A stretch of 64,000 nucleotides of DNA from NCBI RefSeq assembly GCF_963662555.1, contig NZ_OY759719.1, positions 124,001 to 188,000 on the forward strand. The letters run 5' to 3'. Origin of the DNA: Thiomicrorhabdus sp. Its GTDB lineage: Bacteria; Pseudomonadota; Gammaproteobacteria; Thiomicrospirales; Thiomicrospiraceae. Position 1 is the stretch's first letter. The number at the start of each line of letters is the position of its first letter. Below the pieces are notes generated by a model. It made no database searches. It was not told the origin of the DNA and saw nothing but the letters and a program-made list of their open reading frames with translations. Both the position numbers and the translations under genes were made by a program. Below are positions 1 through 8,791 of the stretch, in pieces.

Positions 1-586
1 AAACACCTTGTACACGGTATACAAAGTTTGATTCGTAGGCTTCTACTTCTCTTTCACGCTCGACAATTAGACGCACCGCAACAGATTGCACACGCCCTGC
101 AGATAATCCTGTACGAATTTTTTTCCATAAAATAGGTGATAACTCAAACCCTACAATTCGGTCTAATACACGTCGTGCTTGTTGGGCATCTACCAAATCC
201 AAATCTACAGTACGAGGTTCTGCAATAGCCGCTTGAATTGCTGGTTTAGTGATTTCATGAAAAACAATTCTTTTAGTGGTATTGATATCCAGCTTGAGAG
301 CTTCTGCAAGGTGCCAAGCAATGGCTTCACCCTCGCGGTCCTCATCCGTTGCCAACCATACGGTCTCCGCAGTTTTTGCCAATTTACGAAGCTCTGCTAC
401 ATTTTTCTTTTTATCTGTAGAAATTTCATAATTAGGAACAAACCCATTTTCAAGGTCTATCCCCATACCTTTCTTTTGAATATCACGAATATGTCCGTAG
501 CTTGAGCGTACAGTAAAATCTTTACCTAAATATTTTTCAATTGTTTTTGCTTTAGCAGGGGACTCCACTATCACCAAGTTCGTCAT
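1..586 (-). CDS. topA: DNA topoisomerase I, N-terminal part (runs off the window)
   Basis: Reading the minus strand from the ATG at 586 gives an open frame to the window edge (about 195 residues) that opens with the TOPRIM signature VIVESPAKAKTIEKYLG and has the acidic metal-binding motif ATDEDREGEAIAWH around residue 105, followed by LDRIVGFELSPILWKKI and GLSAGRVQSVAVRLI. These are hallmarks of bacterial type IA topoisomerase I, which relaxes negative supercoils through a transient 5'-phosphotyrosine link. The catalytic Tyr and the zinc-finger region lie outside the window. The gene diverges from the regulator at 882, and dprA sits close by, as in many gammaproteobacteria. Identity is certain from sequence; only the C-terminal structure is unknown. 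Confidence 0.97.
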   Translation of the reverse strand, partial: MTNLVIVESPAKAKTIEKYLGKDFTVRSSYGHIRDIQKKGMGIDLENGFVPNYEISTDKKKNVAELRKLAKTAETVWLATDEDREGEAIAWHLAEALKLDINTTKRIVFHEITKPAIQAAIAEPRTVDLDLVDAQQARRVLDRIVGFELSPILWKKIRTGLSAGRVQSVAVRLIVEREREVEAYESNFVYRVQGV

Positions 587-881
587 ATAATTTGCTCTAA
601 ATGTAAAAGGGTTACTAGATATTTAAATACGGTTATAAATTTCTCTTCTTTTTTAAGATGCATAATTTTAGAACGATTTGCAAACACTTATTTAATATTT
701 ATTTCTAATTTAGCAAACGGTTACATATATAAATGCTCCTATTTGCATAAATTAGCCATAAACTACGCTTTTTTACTCAAATTTTATTGGTATGATATTG
801 TTTATGACAAAATAGGGTTTGCAATTTTCGATTACTGTATGCGACTCTACTTGCCTTTTTATCTCGACCGTTGGAAATTAA
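587..881. other. Divergent intergenic region
   Basis: This AT-rich 295-bp gap lies between the topA start (minus) and the regulator at 882 (plus), so it must carry both promoters. A possible -10 element TATGAT lies near 791 on the plus strand. No convincing operator, tRNA or small ORF was seen. Confidence 0.4.
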
Positions 882-1808
882 ATGCCAAGTTTACAAAAAG
901 CAAACACTGAAACAGACTCTAAGAATCTGCTCTTTATAGGTATAACACCAAGCCTTCAGCCAGCTATTAAAGCCTGTCTTAGTGTTCTTAACATTAACTT
1001 TGCTTTTTGTGACTCTCCAATCCAAGCCGTTAAACTTTTAAAAAGCCAAGTAACTACCAAGTTTTTCGCCTTTATTATTGATGAAAGCATCCTTGATAGA
1101 GATGACTTTGCAGTCTTTCAAAATTACCGCAAACAACCAGTTATTAATATCATTCCAATGATTTTACAGATCAACAGTTCAAACAACCTTAAAATGGTGC
1201 AAAAAGCCTTAGAGAGTGGTATCTATTTTTCACTCAACTACCCATATGATAGCTCTTTATTTAATGCGGTATTAACAGCAGCCAATCAAGGGTTTACTCA
1301 GCATTTAGAAGCCGCAAATCGCCTTACTAATTTTGAAAATATTCGTCCATTAACTCAAGAGGCAGTATTTCACGTTAGAGACATTAAAGATGCACAAACG
1401 GTTTCTTCTGTATTGGCGTTTATTACACCGGATCAAAAACGCGTTGCGATTGGACTTTTTGAACTCATTCTCAATGCAATTGAGCATGGTAACTTAAATA
1501 TTGGCTATAAAGAAAAAACTCGTTTAACTTTTAATGCTGCTTTACAAAATGAGATTGAACGCCGTTTAAATTTACCTGAAAACCTTAAAAAATACGTAAC
1601 CGTTAAAGTTAAAAGGCTTAAAAACCAATTGAGATTTACAATCAAAGACTGCGGAGATGGATTTAACTTTATGAACTATTTAGACTTTTCTGAAAATCGC
1701 GTTTTAGATCATCACGGTAGAGGCATTATGATTGCCAATCAATTAAGTTTTGACGAAATCAAATACCAAGACAATGGTTCAAAAGTGATTTGCAAAGTAA
1801 ACTTATAA
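882..1808 (+). CDS. Receiver-like domain plus HATPase (RsbW/anti-sigma-type kinase) regulator
   Basis: The 308-residue protein has two parts. Residues ~14-135 resemble a CheY-like receiver: a beta/alpha pattern with Asp in FIIDESIL near residue 69, but the usual lysine near the end is replaced (LNYPYD instead of a TKPF-like motif). Residues ~160-308 form a HATPase_c_2 domain with an N-box (ELILNAIEHGN), a G1 box (DCGDGF) and a G2 box (HGRGIMIANQL), and lack a HisKA phospho-acceptor helix. Such proteins act as serine kinases or anti-sigma/anti-anti-sigma switches, or as stand-alone ATPase regulators. No STAS or SpoIIE partner lies next to it. Its cognate target is unknown. The ATG at 882 has a weak GGAA upstream. 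Confidence 0.7.
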   Translation: MPSLQKANTETDSKNLLFIGITPSLQPAIKACLSVLNINFAFCDSPIQAVKLLKSQVTTKFFAFIIDESILDRDDFAVFQNYRKQPVINIIPMILQINSSNNLKMVQKALESGIYFSLNYPYDSSLFNAVLTAANQGFTQHLEAANRLTNFENIRPLTQEAVFHVRDIKDAQTVSSVLAFITPDQKRVAIGLFELILNAIEHGNLNIGYKEKTRLTFNAALQNEIERRLNLPENLKKYVTVKVKRLKNQLRFTIKDCGDGFNFMNYLDFSENRVLDHHGRGIMIANQLSFDEIKYQDNGSKVICKVNL

Positions 1809-1812
1809 AACG

Positions 1813-1845
1813 AAGCAATAAGCCCTAATTGGGTTCTTTATTTAT
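1813..1845. terminator. Bidirectional-looking terminator between convergent genes
   Basis: An imperfect hairpin (AATAAGCCC, loop TAATT, then GGGTTCTTTATT) lies between the converging ends of the regulator gene (1808) and dprA (1846). The stem is followed by a T-rich run. Position and shape fit an intrinsic terminator, but the stem is short. Confidence 0.45.
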
Positions 1846-2964
1846 CTATTTAATTCTTCGCCAACGACCAGCAGACATCGCCTCAATTTCCCCTGAGAGT
1901 TCTAACAACATTAAATCACCCTGCAAACTCGAAACGGGCTGCTTGCTCAGGACCACTAGCTCATCCAAACTGGTTGGGTCATAACCAATAAACTCTAATA
2001 AACCTTTAACTTGCTTGCTATGCACTGGTTCATTAGTCAAAGAATGCAAACTCTCTTCACTGGATTGTAAATCCAAACTGTATTGTAAGTTAGCCGACAA
2101 CTCCTCCAGCACATCCTGACCAGATTCCACTAATTTTGCACCTTGCTTAATCAATTGGTGGCAGCCTTTTGCCTGAGGATTATGAATAGAACCTGGTACT
2201 GCAAACACCTCCCTTCCCTGCTCTAAGGCAGTACGGGCGGTTATTAAGGAACCACTTTTTAAAGCGGCTTCGATAACCAAAGTACCGACACTCAAGCCAC
2301 TGATTATGCGATTACGCCTCGGAAAATTGTAATTTAACGGTTTAGTTCCCAAAGTAAACTCTGAAATCATCACCCCTTCATCCACAATCTGATGACCCAA
2401 TTTTTGGTTTGATGCGGGATATATTCGGTCTAATCCTGTTGCCACAACGGCAACCGTTTTACCAATTCCCAACAAGCCCCCTTTATGAGCGGCTGTATCA
2501 ATACCCAGAGCTAACCCGCTAGTAATTGCTAACCCTTGATTCGATAAAAAATGTGCAAAATCTTTTGCGGTTTCTATCCCTTGCTTAGAAGCATGACGAC
2601 TACCTACAATAGCTACCTGAGGATCGCTTAATAACTCAACATTACCACGCACACCTAACATGATTGGAGGATCATTAATCTCCTTAAGCTGCTGTGGAAA
2701 CTGCTTATCTCCCAATGTTAACCAGGCCTGGTTATCTTGTTCTGCCCACAACATAGCCTCGTCCACCAATTGTTTATTATGATCACTCAATAAATCGTTA
2801 ACTTGTTTATCGGTTAACAGCTCACGATTTTGCCAATCAGAGGGCGAACTTTGCAAAGCATTTTGCAAGCTACCAAAAGTGCTCTTAATCTCTTGCAACT
2901 GTTTAAAAGAAACATAACAAGAGTGAAAAGCAAGCATGGTGGGTAAATCGGCAAAATTTGACAT
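1846..2964 (-). CDS. dprA: DNA-processing protein DprA/Smf
   Basis: The 372-residue protein has the Rossmann-like DprA core: GSRHASKQG near residue 121, the hallmark SGLALGIDTAAHKGGL near 148, then TVAVVATGLDRIYPASN and NYNFPRRNRIISGLS. A C-terminal winged-helix-like segment covers ~305-372. DprA binds incoming single-stranded DNA and loads RecA during natural transformation. The length and domain order are normal. It is transcribed divergently from def with only 50 bp between starts. A perfect copy of the dispersed palindrome lies inside the gene at 2721-2732, where it encodes Gln-Ala-Trp in WAEQDNQAWLTLG. A comF-type gene at the other end of the window also hints at competence capacity. Confidence 0.95.
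   Translation of the reverse strand: MSNFADLPTMLAFHSCYVSFKQLQEIKSTFGSLQNALQSSPSDWQNRELLTDKQVNDLLSDHNKQLVDEAMLWAEQDNQAWLTLGDKQFPQQLKEINDPPIMLGVRGNVELLSDPQVAIVGSRHASKQGIETAKDFAHFLSNQGLAITSGLALGIDTAAHKGGLLGIGKTVAVVATGLDRIYPASNQKLGHQIVDEGVMISEFTLGTKPLNYNFPRRNRIISGLSVGTLVIEAALKSGSLITARTALEQGREVFAVPGSIHNPQAKGCHQLIKQGAKLVESGQDVLEELSANLQYSLDLQSSEESLHSLTNEPVHSKQVKGLLEFIGYDPTSLDELVVLSKQPVSSLQGDLMLLELSGEIEAMSAGRWRRIK
2721..2732. repeat. Palindrome copy 1 (in dprA)
   Basis: Perfect ACCAGGCCTGGT. It lies in the dprA coding strand in the frame that reads Gln-Ala-Trp; the flanks (TTA..TAT) only partly extend the palindrome. Confidence 0.9.
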
Positions 2965-3014
2965 AATCGGCTATAATAATTCGCAGTTATTTTATTGAAA
3001 GTATATACGACACC

Positions 3015-3521
3015 ATGGAAAAACTCGATATCGTTCTCTATCCTGAGGCTGGACTTCGTGAAGTCTGTAAACCCATTGCTGAAATGAATGATGATATAGA
3101 CAAACTCATCGATGATATGTTCTATACCATGTACGATGCTCCAGGCATAGGCTTGGCAGCACCGCAAATTGCTGTGCAAGAGCGTTTAATTGTGGTTGAT
3201 ATTTCAGAATCTAAAGATCAACCGATTGCATTAATTAACCCAGAAATCGTTCGCTCTGCAGGTAAAATTAATTGGGAAGAAGGTTGTTTATCTATTCCTG
3301 GCATTTACGCAACCGTTACTAGACCAAGCGACATCATTGTGCGTGGTATGAACCGCGATGGCAAGACAATTGAATTTGAAGCTAACGATTTATTAGCAGT
3401 ATGTATTCAGCATGAAATTGACCACCTAAATGGCAAATTGTTTGTTGACCATCTTTCTGGTTTAAAACGCACCCGTGCGTTACAAAAATTTCGCAAATTA
3501 ATGGAAGAAGAGCAAAACTAA
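3015..3521 (+). CDS. def: Peptide deformylase
   Basis: The 168-residue protein carries the three deformylase motifs in order: GIGLAAPQI (residues ~44-52), EGCLSIPG (~90) and QHEIDHLNG, whose His133, Glu134 and His137 together with the Cys of motif 2 form the metal site. The enzyme removes the formyl group from nascent polypeptides. It is the first gene of a co-directional run with fmt (4-bp gap) and rsmB, so formylation and deformylation genes are paired as in many bacteria. The length is typical for this family. Confidence 0.98.
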   Translation: MEKLDIVLYPEAGLREVCKPIAEMNDDIDKLIDDMFYTMYDAPGIGLAAPQIAVQERLIVVDISESKDQPIALINPEIVRSAGKINWEEGCLSIPGIYATVTRPSDIIVRGMNRDGKTIEFEANDLLAVCIQHEIDHLNGKLFVDHLSGLKRTRALQKFRKLMEEEQN

Positions 3522-3524
3522 TTT

Positions 3525-4505
3525 ATGAGCACGTCTGCAAACCCGCCGTTACGCATTATTTTTGCTGGCACACCCGATTTTTCTGTTGCTCCATTACAAA
3601 CGTTAATTGACTCTCAGCATGAAGTAATTGCCGTTTACAGCCAGCCCGACCGACCTGCTGGTCGTGGCCGTAAACTTACCGCTAGCCCGGTTAAACAAGT
3701 TGCTTTAGAACATAATATTGCCGTTTATCAACCTGAATCACTTCGCAATCAAGAAGCCCAAGATGAGCTTAAGGCATTAAATGCCGACATTATGATTGTG
3801 GTAGCTTATGGTTTAATTTTGCCGCAAGTCGTTTTAGACATGCCCAAAATGGGGTGTTTAAACATTCACGCTTCTTTGCTACCTAGATGGCGTGGTGCCG
3901 CCCCCATTCAGCGAGCAATAGAAGCGGGTGATGACAAAACTGGGGTCACCATTATGCAGATGAATGCTGGCCTTGATACAGGTGATATGCTCTATAAAAT
4001 AGAAACAGACATCACCCAAAATGATAATGCACAAGCCCTGCACGACCGACTAAGTCAAATGGGGTGTGATGCTCTCATGGCCACCTTAGATGGCTTACAA
4101 AATCAGAGCATAATTCCTGAAAAACAAGATGAATCACTCGTGACCTATGCAGAAAAAATGCATAAAGAAGAAGCTCAAATTCAGTGGACACAACCTGCAC
4201 AAAAAATTATTCGTAAAATTCAAGCCTTTAACCCTTGGCCTGTCGCGTTTACACTTTATGAAGGTAAACCGTTACGCATTTGGCAAGCCCGTTTATTAAC
4301 CGCAGATGAACAGGCACAGCAAGCACAATTAAACCCTGAAAATAATTTACCAGGCCTGGTAATTGGTTTAACCAAACAAGGTTTAATAGTGAACACGGCT
4401 GACCAACCTATTTGTATTGAGCTACTGCAACCTGCGGGTAAAAAAGCCATGAATGCCTATGACTTTGCACAGTCTCGTAATCTTAAAGGTTATCAATTTG
4501 CATGA
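3525..4505 (+). CDS. fmt: Methionyl-tRNA formyltransferase
   Basis: The 326-residue protein has the formyltransferase core: RIIFAGTPDFSVAPL at the N-terminus, NIHASLLPRWRGAAPIQRAI near residue 110-130 with the catalytic Asn/His, and the tRNA-binding C-terminal domain including KIQAFNPWPVAF. It transfers the formyl group from 10-formyl-THF to initiator Met-tRNA. The stop overlaps the rsmB start (ATGA-type overlap at 4502-4505), which implies translational coupling. A palindrome copy at 4349-4360 encodes Pro-Gly-Leu-Val in the variable part of the C-terminal domain, slightly lengthening it relative to the usual ~315 residues. Confidence 0.98.
   Translation: MSTSANPPLRIIFAGTPDFSVAPLQTLIDSQHEVIAVYSQPDRPAGRGRKLTASPVKQVALEHNIAVYQPESLRNQEAQDELKALNADIMIVVAYGLILPQVVLDMPKMGCLNIHASLLPRWRGAAPIQRAIEAGDDKTGVTIMQMNAGLDTGDMLYKIETDITQNDNAQALHDRLSQMGCDALMATLDGLQNQSIIPEKQDESLVTYAEKMHKEEAQIQWTQPAQKIIRKIQAFNPWPVAFTLYEGKPLRIWQARLLTADEQAQQAQLNPENNLPGLVIGLTKQGLIVNTADQPICIELLQPAGKKAMNAYDFAQSRNLKGYQFA
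4349..4360. repeat. Palindrome copy 2 (in fmt)
   Basis: Perfect core with two-base extension on each side (TTACCAGGCCTGGTAA, 4347-4362). It is read as Leu-Pro-Gly-Leu-Val. Confidence 0.9.
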
Positions 4506-5848
4506 GTAATCAATCGGCAAATCCATCTACTCAAAATAGTGCTTTAAATAGCCGTTTTATTGCATTAAAAATTTGCTTAACGGTGATTCAAAAAGGCCGA
4601 TCTTTAAGCCAGAGCTTGCCAGAAGGTTTGGCACAATTTCAAGATCGTCGAGAGCGTGGCTTTACTCAAAACCTTGTGATAGGTACCTTACGTTGGCAAA
4701 TGCGTTTAGAAGCGATTCGTGACCAACTATTAAAAAAGAAACTCAAAGAAAAAGATGAAGATATTAACCAACTTATTTTGCTAGGTTTATATCAAATCTT
4801 ATATATGGAAACCCCTGAGCATGCGGCGGTTTCTGAAACCGTTGCGGTAGTCCAAAAGCTTAAAAAGCCTTGGGCAAAAGCCTTGGTTAATGGGGTATTA
4901 CGTAACTTTTTAAGAGATCAAGAAAACATTTGTGCTGAGGCAGATTTAAAACCAGCTCAAAAATATTCTCACCCACAATGGTTGTTTAAAGCACTTCGCA
5001 AAGCCTACCCTGATGATTGGCAATCTATTATGCAAGCTAATAACGAGATTGCTCCGTTGACTTTAAGAGTAAACACCATTCAGCAAAGTCGCGATGCCTT
5101 CATTGAAAAACTGCAATCCCAAGATATTATCGCTAAACCACATGCAACCGCACCACAAGGCGTGGTATTAGAAACTAGCACCGATATTACCCAATTACCT
5201 ACTTACGAAGAAGGTGGTTTTAGTGTGCAAGATGGTGCGGCTCAACAAGCGGCTAATATTTTGCAACCTAAAGCGGATGAACACATTTTGGATGCTTGTG
5301 CCGCTCCTGGCGGTAAAACCACTCATTTATTAGAACTATCCGCTAATAAAGCCAAAGTATTTGCCTTAGAAAAAGAACCCGAACGCATTGACCGTTTAGC
5401 GGAAAACTTACATCGTTTAGACTTGCAAGCAGACTACGCTGCGGGCGATGCATCTTGCCCAGAAGAGTGGTGGGATAACCAGTTATTTGACAAAATATTA
5501 CTCGATGCTCCGTGTTCTGCAACTGGGATTATTCGCCGTCATCCCGATATTAAATGGCATAGAACGCCAGAAGACATTGAAACATTAGTCGAAACCCAAG
5601 CAAGCATTCTCAAAGCACTTTGGCCACTACTTAAACCAGGTGGAAAACTGCTTTATGCAACCTGCTCTGTTTTACCTGAAGAAAACACCTTACAGATGCA
5701 GGACTTTATTGAAAGCGAACCAACCGCTAAAGTTATTCCACTCAATTTAGAAGCCACCATCACGTTTGAAACTCCAGGTAATCAATATTTACCAGGCCGT
5801 TTTGCTATGGATGGCTTCTTTTATTGCTTGTTAGAAAAAAGCGAATAA
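4502..5848 (+). CDS. rsmB: 16S rRNA (cytosine-967-C5)-methyltransferase
   Basis: The 448-residue protein has an N-terminal NusB-like RNA-binding domain (residues ~20-150) and a C-terminal SAM-dependent methyltransferase domain. Visible motifs are DACAAPGGKTTHLLEL (SAM binding, ~263), the catalytic DAPCSATGIIRRHPDIKW (~338) and YATCSVLPEEN (~388), the two cysteines of RNA m5C methyltransferases. It modifies C967 of 16S rRNA. It is translationally coupled to fmt. A half-copy of the dispersed palindrome (ACCAGGCC) occurs at 5791. Confidence 0.97.
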   Translation: MSNQSANPSTQNSALNSRFIALKICLTVIQKGRSLSQSLPEGLAQFQDRRERGFTQNLVIGTLRWQMRLEAIRDQLLKKKLKEKDEDINQLILLGLYQILYMETPEHAAVSETVAVVQKLKKPWAKALVNGVLRNFLRDQENICAEADLKPAQKYSHPQWLFKALRKAYPDDWQSIMQANNEIAPLTLRVNTIQQSRDAFIEKLQSQDIIAKPHATAPQGVVLETSTDITQLPTYEEGGFSVQDGAAQQAANILQPKADEHILDACAAPGGKTTHLLELSANKAKVFALEKEPERIDRLAENLHRLDLQADYAAGDASCPEEWWDNQLFDKILLDAPCSATGIIRRHPDIKWHRTPEDIETLVETQASILKALWPLLKPGGKLLYATCSVLPEENTLQMQDFIESEPTAKVIPLNLEATITFETPGNQYLPGRFAMDGFFYCLLEKSE

Positions 5849-5851
5849 ACG

Positions 5852-6607
5852 ATGAATAATTTTGCCTTTTTTGCTACTGTTAAAACGCATTACTGGCAAA
5901 CTTTGGCTAAATTGGAGCCTCTTTTAGATTTATTTGGGCTAGGAGCTTTTAAGTTTTACTCATCTAAAAATCAGCTAGATCGCATCTTAAGAAAACTGAG
6001 AATACTGTTTTTTTGCATTTTACCAGGCCTGGTAATTTCGCCAATGACTTACGCTGAAAGCGTTATACCAGAGGCAAATCCTAATGCCCACAATAGCATT
6101 ACCATCCTTCAGGTACAGGATTATCAAAAAAACAAACAACTCCTCATTGATTCAGAAAGTGTTTTCAATTTACCACCCAAGGTCATTGAAGCAATTCATC
6201 ATGAAATCGCATTAAGTTTTAAAATCCAAATTGAACTCACTGAAAAAACCAATCTATTAGGGTTTAACTACCAACGCACACGTAATCTTATTAGTTACAA
6301 CACCGATATTTATGCCTACGGCGTAAATCGAACGTATGCCCTCTATAACAACCGTAATCAAAAAGCAGAAAGCTTTAGAACCATTGATGAAGCCCTTACA
6401 ACTTTAGCGACACTACAAGCGTTTCCAATAGCATCTCTTTCTGAATTACATCCAGAACAAATGTATACTTTACGAATGCGTATATCACTTGATTTTTGGA
6501 AACTACCTGCCCCGTTGTTACTTGAAGCATTATTAGCTCCATCAGTGTGGCAACTAGACAGCCAGTGGTATGAAACTACCCTACAAACCCCATTGAGTTG
6601 GCAATGA
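5852..6607 (+). CDS. DUF4390-family envelope protein
   Basis: This 251-residue protein has one hydrophobic segment around residues 48-68 (ILFFCILPGLVISPMTYAES), most likely a signal peptide or anchor preceded by an unusually long polar leader. The rest, with ITILQVQDYQKNKQLLIDSES and the RMRISLDFWKLPAPLL ending, fits DUF4390, a family of unknown function normally found between rsmB and the NtrY-like kinase. The internal start for a conventional signal peptide is unclear, so the ATG at 5852 is only a default. A perfect palindrome sits in the signal segment (6022-6033). The stop overlaps the ntrY start by 4 bp. Confidence 0.8.
   Translation: MNNFAFFATVKTHYWQTLAKLEPLLDLFGLGAFKFYSSKNQLDRILRKLRILFFCILPGLVISPMTYAESVIPEANPNAHNSITILQVQDYQKNKQLLIDSESVFNLPPKVIEAIHHEIALSFKIQIELTEKTNLLGFNYQRTRNLISYNTDIYAYGVNRTYALYNNRNQKAESFRTIDEALTTLATLQAFPIASLSELHPEQMYTLRMRISLDFWKLPAPLLLEALLAPSVWQLDSQWYETTLQTPLSWQ
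6022..6033. repeat. Palindrome copy 3 (in DUF4390 gene)
   Basis: Perfect core extended to TTACCAGGCCTGGTAA (6020-6035). It is read as Leu-Pro-Gly-Leu-Val inside the hydrophobic signal segment. Confidence 0.9.
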
Positions 6608-8781
6608 ATTCATTTGGTCGTTATTTAAAACAATATGGTTTACTGACCCTACTATCTAGCTTATTGCTGTTGGCTTTGGTCATTATGAGTCAAACTTTGC
6701 AAAACGCCTCTAGTTTTGCAGATAGCTACTCAACCTTGCTGTTTTTTACCGTTGGTGGTGTAAGCTTATTACTCTTTTTCTTAGCCAAAACCCTATACCG
6801 TCTTTTTAAACAATATCGCAAAAGAGTTCCAGGAAGCAAAGTCACAGTACGTCTGACCTTCATCACCAGTTTATTGCTTGGAATTCCTACCGCAATTATC
6901 TTCTATTTCTCTTTGAGTTTTATTCAGCAAGGTATCAATCAATGGTTTGATGTTAAGACCGCAGTCGCCCTAGATAATGCCACTACTTTAGTAAGAACGA
7001 CCTTAGATAACAAAACCCGTGAGAGTTTAAATATGACACTCTCTCTCTCTAAAGCTAACAGTACCTTGCTAATGACAGCCCCCAGTTTGGCGGTAAATGC
7101 TTTACGAGAACAACTCAATGCTCAAGAAGTCTCGCTGTACCACGTAAACCAACAGTTAATTGCCTTTAGTAGTGAATATGACACCGCCATTTTGCCAGAA
7201 ACACCTGGCGACAATCTCTTTCAACAGATTCGTAACAATAAAACCTACGCCGCTCTAGAAAGCCGGCCCGGTGCTACCACTAAAGAGCAATTTATACGTG
7301 TCGTTGTCCCTTTTAACGACCTCACCATGAACACGCTTTATGCGTTACAAGTCATTTTTCCGGTACCAACGGATATCACTTTATTGGCCGAATCGGTAGG
7401 TACTGCATCTGGACAATATAAAGAGCTGAGTTACCTGAAAACACCATTAACAGCTAGTTTTATACTGATTCTATCCATGGTTTTATTATTAACCATCGTT
7501 ACCGCTGTTTTGTTTACCATTCAGGCCGTACAAAACTTTACCAAACCTATTCGCACACTTGCCAAAGGAACAAGGGCAGTCTCTAAAGGAGATTACAGTG
7601 TAAAAATGAAGGTGCCAGAAAACGATGAATTTGGCGATTTAATTCAATCTTTTAACGACATGATTCAACGTATCGCTAAAGCCCGAAATGAGATCAAGCT
7701 CAGCCACCAGCAAACAGAAGTACAAAAACTTTATCTGCAAGCCATTATCACCAACCTTTCCAGTGGCGTTATTACCTTGGATATGCACTATCGTATCCGC
7801 ACCATTAACGATGCCATTCAAGAGATTTTAAACACCGATTTTAATCGCCACATCGGCAAAAAACTGGTTGATGTGACTAGCCACGAAGACAGTGCTCACT
7901 TAAATGATTTGGTGAATCAAATTGTCCCTAAATTTTCAAAAAGCCCTGAGCCATTTTCTATGCAGGTCGATTTCTCTTGCAAAAAAGGCCAGAAAATCCT
8001 GTTGATTCATGGCTCTACTTTACCCAGCATTGATAAAAAAATAGGCGGTTACGTCATCGTTATTGACGATATTACCGAACTGGTTCAAGCACAAGTGCAT
8101 GCCGCCTGGAGTGATGTTGCAAGGCGTTTAGCACATGAAATTAAAAACCCTCTTACACCAATACAACTATCTGCCGAGCGTTTAAAATTTAAGCTTCACA
8201 AAAAATTAGACGCCGACGATCAAGACCTACTTGGAAGAATGACCGAAACGATTATTGAACAAGTCTCAACCATGCAAAAACTGGTACAGGCATTTAGTGA
8301 TTACGCCAACACTCCAGAAGTAGAACTGCATCCATCACAAATCAACACCTTAATCGCCAATATTACTGAAATGTACCGCGACCCAGATGCTAACTGGAAG
8401 GTATATGCTGAGTTGGATGAGAATTGCCCACAAATCATGGCCGACAACTCCCGTCTTAGACAGCTGCTACATAATCTCATTAAAAATGCGATTGAAGCTT
8501 GTGAAGAAGAGCCTAATACCAAAATAACCGTAAAAACGGCCTGTGACCAAGACAGTTTAATTTTATCGGTCTGTGACAATGGTCCTGGAATCCCTGAAAC
8601 ATCACAAAACTGGATATTTGAACCCTATGCTACAGATAAACCCAAAGGCACAGGTTTAGGTTTAGCGGTGGTGCGTAAAATTGTAGAAGAACATAATGGG
8701 CAAATTACATTAACTTCTTCACCCGAAAACGGAACCTGCTTTATAATTAAACTACAAGCTATTTCTAACCGAGGTATTTAA
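6604..8781 (+). CDS. ntrY: NtrY-family sensor histidine kinase
   Basis: The protein is ~725 residues. Three N-terminal membrane helices (~10-30, 43-63, 82-104) precede a periplasmic/extracytoplasmic segment, a fourth helix (~285-307), then HAMP (~308-362), PAS (~375-490), HisKA with the phospho-acceptor His511 (RRLAHEIKNPLTPIQLSAERL) and HATPase (NLIKNAIEAC, DNGPGIPE, GTGLGLAVV). NtrY kinases sense redox or nitrogen state and phosphorylate NtrX. A TTG at 6598 is also in frame, but the ATG at 6604 overlaps the upstream stop as ATGA and is preferred. ntrX follows after 10 bp. Confidence 0.93.
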   Translation: MNSFGRYLKQYGLLTLLSSLLLLALVIMSQTLQNASSFADSYSTLLFFTVGGVSLLLFFLAKTLYRLFKQYRKRVPGSKVTVRLTFITSLLLGIPTAIIFYFSLSFIQQGINQWFDVKTAVALDNATTLVRTTLDNKTRESLNMTLSLSKANSTLLMTAPSLAVNALREQLNAQEVSLYHVNQQLIAFSSEYDTAILPETPGDNLFQQIRNNKTYAALESRPGATTKEQFIRVVVPFNDLTMNTLYALQVIFPVPTDITLLAESVGTASGQYKELSYLKTPLTASFILILSMVLLLTIVTAVLFTIQAVQNFTKPIRTLAKGTRAVSKGDYSVKMKVPENDEFGDLIQSFNDMIQRIAKARNEIKLSHQQTEVQKLYLQAIITNLSSGVITLDMHYRIRTINDAIQEILNTDFNRHIGKKLVDVTSHEDSAHLNDLVNQIVPKFSKSPEPFSMQVDFSCKKGQKILLIHGSTLPSIDKKIGGYVIVIDDITELVQAQVHAAWSDVARRLAHEIKNPLTPIQLSAERLKFKLHKKLDADDQDLLGRMTETIIEQVSTMQKLVQAFSDYANTPEVELHPSQINTLIANITEMYRDPDANWKVYAELDENCPQIMADNSRLRQLLHNLIKNAIEACEEEPNTKITVKTACDQDSLILSVCDNGPGIPETSQNWIFEPYATDKPKGTGLGLAVVRKIVEEHNGQITLTSSPENGTCFIIKLQAISNRGI

Positions 8782-8791
8782 GTGAGCGTGC

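Noticed and set aside
179..505. 108-residue plus-strand ORF at the left edge
   Set aside because: It lies antisense to topA, whose TOPRIM motifs are unmistakable on the minus strand.
2814..3179. 121-residue minus-strand ORF across dprA start and def
   Set aside because: It overlaps two certain genes in the wrong frames and shows no motif.
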